From the NCBI RefSeq assembly GCF_026344005.1, contig NZ_JAPKNH010000011.1, positions 62,001-126,000 of the forward strand: a stretch of DNA of 64,000 bases. Direction: 5' to 3'. This document shows positions 62,401 to 64,000 of the stretch, piece after piece. The notes under the pieces were generated by a model, which worked only from the letters and a program-made list of their open reading frames with translations, had not been told where the DNA came from and searched no databases. Every line of letters begins with the position of its first letter. Position 1 is the stretch's first letter. The translations under genes and the position numbers were made by a program. The DNA comes from Kaistia terrae. GTDB taxonomy: Bacteria; Pseudomonadota; Alphaproteobacteria; Rhizobiales; Kaistiaceae.

Positions 62401-62850
62401 TCAGCGACGGTCCTTGCGGACCATGAGTTTCAAACCGGACCAGGTAGCGTCGATCGCCGCGACCTTGATGTCGACGAGATCGAGCTTGAGCGCCGCATCG
62501 CGGACGACATCCTCGGTCACGTCGCTTGCAACCTTCGAGGCCTTCTTCGGCCAGGAAACCCAGATCATGCCGTCGCGCCGGATGGCATTTTGGAGCCGCA
62601 CAAGATCGCGTTCGACCTCGGCGCGGCTCTTCGTAAACGCATGGATCGCGTCGAGCGCAGGATCGGAACCGAGCGGCGAAGCCCAATCGTCCGTGCGCAA
62701 AACCGCATCGAAGGCCACGCTGTCGGCCAGAGCTTCCAACTCGGCCGGCAGCGCCACGAACGCCACCGCCATGCCATCCTTGAAGCCGAGCTTTTCGGGA
62801 AGCGAACGCCCCGAAGTGCCGGACGAAGAAGACGTGGCGGCGGACATCAT
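62401..62850 (-). CDS. DUF3052-type protein between sdhA and sdhB
   Basis: 149 aa. [40 protein letters not shown] and [20 protein letters not shown] then [20 protein letters not shown] resemble DUF3052 and its relatives. No catalytic motif or membrane helix is evident. It starts seven bases after the sdhA stop and ends 28 bp before sdhB, so it is transcribed within the succinate dehydrogenase operon. The role is unknown; an assembly or quality role is only a guess. Either of two adjacent ATGs (62850 or 62847) could start it. Confidence 0.82.
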   Translation of the reverse strand: MMSAATSSSSGTSGRSLPEKLGFKDGMAVAFVALPAELEALADSVAFDAVLRTDDWASPLGSDPALDAIHAFTKSRAEVERDLVRLQNAIRRDGMIWVSWPKKASKVASDVTEDVVRDAALKLDLVDIKVAAIDATWSGLKLMVRKDRR

Positions 62851-62856
62851 GCGCCC

Positions 62857-64000
62857 TTAGTAAACGCGAGCCTTGGGCTCGATATAGGCGATGTCGTTCG
62901 ACATCGTGTAGGTGTGCACCGGCCGGTCGTCGAGCTTCACCGTCTTGGCGTCGGCGTCGATGTAGGCGAGCGAGTGCTTCATCCAGTTGACGTCGTCGCG
63001 AGCCGAATAATCCTCGCGAGCATGGGCGCCGCGCGATTCCTTGCGGGCTTGCGCCGAGTCCATGGTGACCACTGCCTGGACGATCAGATTCTCGAATTCG
63101 AGCGTCTCGACCAGATCCGAGTTCCAGACCAGCGAACGGTCGGTGACCTTGATGTCATCCGAACCCTTCCAGACCTGGTGGATCAGCTCATGGCCCTCGT
63201 CGAGCACTTCGCCGGTGCGGAACACGGCGCAGTTCGACTGCATGACCTTCTGCATGTTGAGCCGCATCTCGGCCGTCGAGGTCGAGCCATTGGCAAAGCG
63301 CAGGCGGTCGAGTCGGGCGATCGAGTCCTCGCCGGCATTCTTGGCGAGTTCCTTCTGCGGCTGGCTCGGCTGCACCGTCTCGATGCAGCGCAGCGCCGCC
63401 GCGCGGCCGAACACGACGAGATCGGTGAGCGAGTTCGAGCCGAGGCGGTTGGCGCCATGCACGGAAACGCAGGCCGCCTCGCCCACGGCCATCAGGCCGG
63501 GAACGATGGTGTCCGGGTCGCCGCCGACCTTGTTCAGCACTTCGCCGTGATAGTTCGTCGGGATGCCGCCCATGTTGTAGTGGACGGTCGGCAGGACCGG
63601 GATCGGCTCCTTGGTCAAGTCGACGCCGGCGAAGATCTTGGCACTCTCGGAGATGCCGGGCAGCCGCTCATGCAGCAGCGCCGGATCGAGATGGTCGAGG
63701 TGAAGGTGGATATGATCCTTCGCCTTGCCGACGCCGCGGCCTTCGCGAATTTCCATGGTCATGGCGCGCGAAACGACGTCGCGCGAGGCCAGGTCCTTGG
63801 CGGAGGGGGCATAGCGCTCCATGAAGCGCTCGCCTTCCGAATTGGTCAGGTAACCGCCCTCGCCGCGCGCACCCTCGGTGATCAGGCAGCCCGCGCCATA
63901 GATGCCGGTCGGGTGGAACTGCACGAATTCCATGTCCTGCAGGGGCAGGCCGGCGCGCAGAACCATGCCGCCGCCGTCGCCGGTGCAGGTATGGGCCGAG
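62857..64000 (-). CDS. sdhA: Succinate dehydrogenase flavoprotein subunit, C-terminal part
   Basis: About 380 codons lie in the window; the gene continues beyond the right edge. [39 protein letters not shown] and [12 protein letters not shown]-like [19 protein letters not shown] hold substrate-binding His and Arg residues, and [19 protein letters not shown] the FAD contact. The C-terminal [12 protein letters not shown] and [20 protein letters not shown] are standard. It transfers succinate electrons via FAD to SdhB. Confidence 0.96.
   Translation of the reverse strand, partial: SAHTCTGDGGGMVLRAGLPLQDMEFVQFHPTGIYGAGCLITEGARGEGGYLTNSEGERFMERYAPSAKDLASRDVVSRAMTMEIREGRGVGKAKDHIHLHLDHLDPALLHERLPGISESAKIFAGVDLTKEPIPVLPTVHYNMGGIPTNYHGEVLNKVGGDPDTIVPGLMAVGEAACVSVHGANRLGSNSLTDLVVFGRAAALRCIETVQPSQPQKELAKNAGEDSIARLDRLRFANGSTSTAEMRLNMQKVMQSNCAVFRTGEVLDEGHELIHQVWKGSDDIKVTDRSLVWNSDLVETLEFENLIVQAVVTMDSAQARKESRGAHAREDYSARDDVNWMKHSLAYIDADAKTVKLDDRPVHTYTMSNDIAYIEPKARVY

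Overview
The window is a 64 kb, GC-rich, gene-dense chromosomal segment of an alphaproteobacterium, most likely of the order Hyphomicrobiales (Rhizobiales). The assignment rests on gene order: ubiE-ubiB-coaBC-dut, fabA-fabB-fabI, rppH beside atpC, xerC next to priA and atpHAGDC, and sdhB ... zapE-mdh-sucCD-sucAB-lpdA. A Kaistia-like genus is possible but is only an impression. No rRNA, tRNA, CRISPR array, insertion sequence or prophage was recognised.

Layout. 1-5610: end of ubiE, ubiB, coaBC, a DUF4105 membrane protein, dut and cysK on the + strand. 5611-6407: an 800-bp block of repeats. 6408-13049: accessory stretch with a sugar-dehydrogenase-like SDR, a low-GC orphan gene with a ParB/sulfiredoxin-like N-terminus (7478-8791), a decayed fragment of a cation-efflux gene, a K+-channel-like/AI-2E pair, the intact cation-efflux gene, a DUF899 gene and a YciI gene. 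13028-21085 (minus strand): nucleoside uptake and salvage, in order of transcription BMP-type binding protein, ABC ATPase, two permeases, cytidine deaminase, purine nucleoside phosphorylase, thymidine phosphorylase. 21436-22943: methylglyoxal synthase and glucokinase. 23744-30329: DUF2442, HrpB helicase, the methionine-salvage pair mtnC/mtnA, and an MFS exporter divergent from its probable ArsR repressor. 30332-33583: a small secreted protein and unsaturated fatty acid synthesis (fabA, fabB, fabI). 34074-40179: rppH, an RcnB-like protein and the F1 ATP synthase operon (minus strand). 40393-49131: priA, a small monooxygenase-fold protein, xerC, a methyltransferase/HTH divergent pair, a YegD-like Hsp70 and an aromatic-acid-type MFS transporter. 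49415-64000 (minus strand): 2-oxoglutarate dehydrogenase, succinyl-CoA synthetase, malate dehydrogenase, ZapE, an Inh-domain lipoprotein, a VOC protein, sdhB, a DUF3052 gene and the truncated sdhA. This last block supplies the right-hand half of the TCA cycle.

The intergenic spaces carry four families of dispersed inverted-repeat elements (called A, B, C and D here), mostly at operon ends. They look like non-autonomous MITE- or REP-type repeats and account for nearly all gene-free DNA longer than 200 bp. The most unusual protein-coding locus is the solitary low-GC ParB/Srx-like gene. Other points of interest are a structured leader before the nucleoside-uptake operon, paired operators between the MFS and ArsR genes, a likely AUC start for the DUF4105 gene, an unclear priA start, and a DUF3052 gene between sdhA and sdhB.
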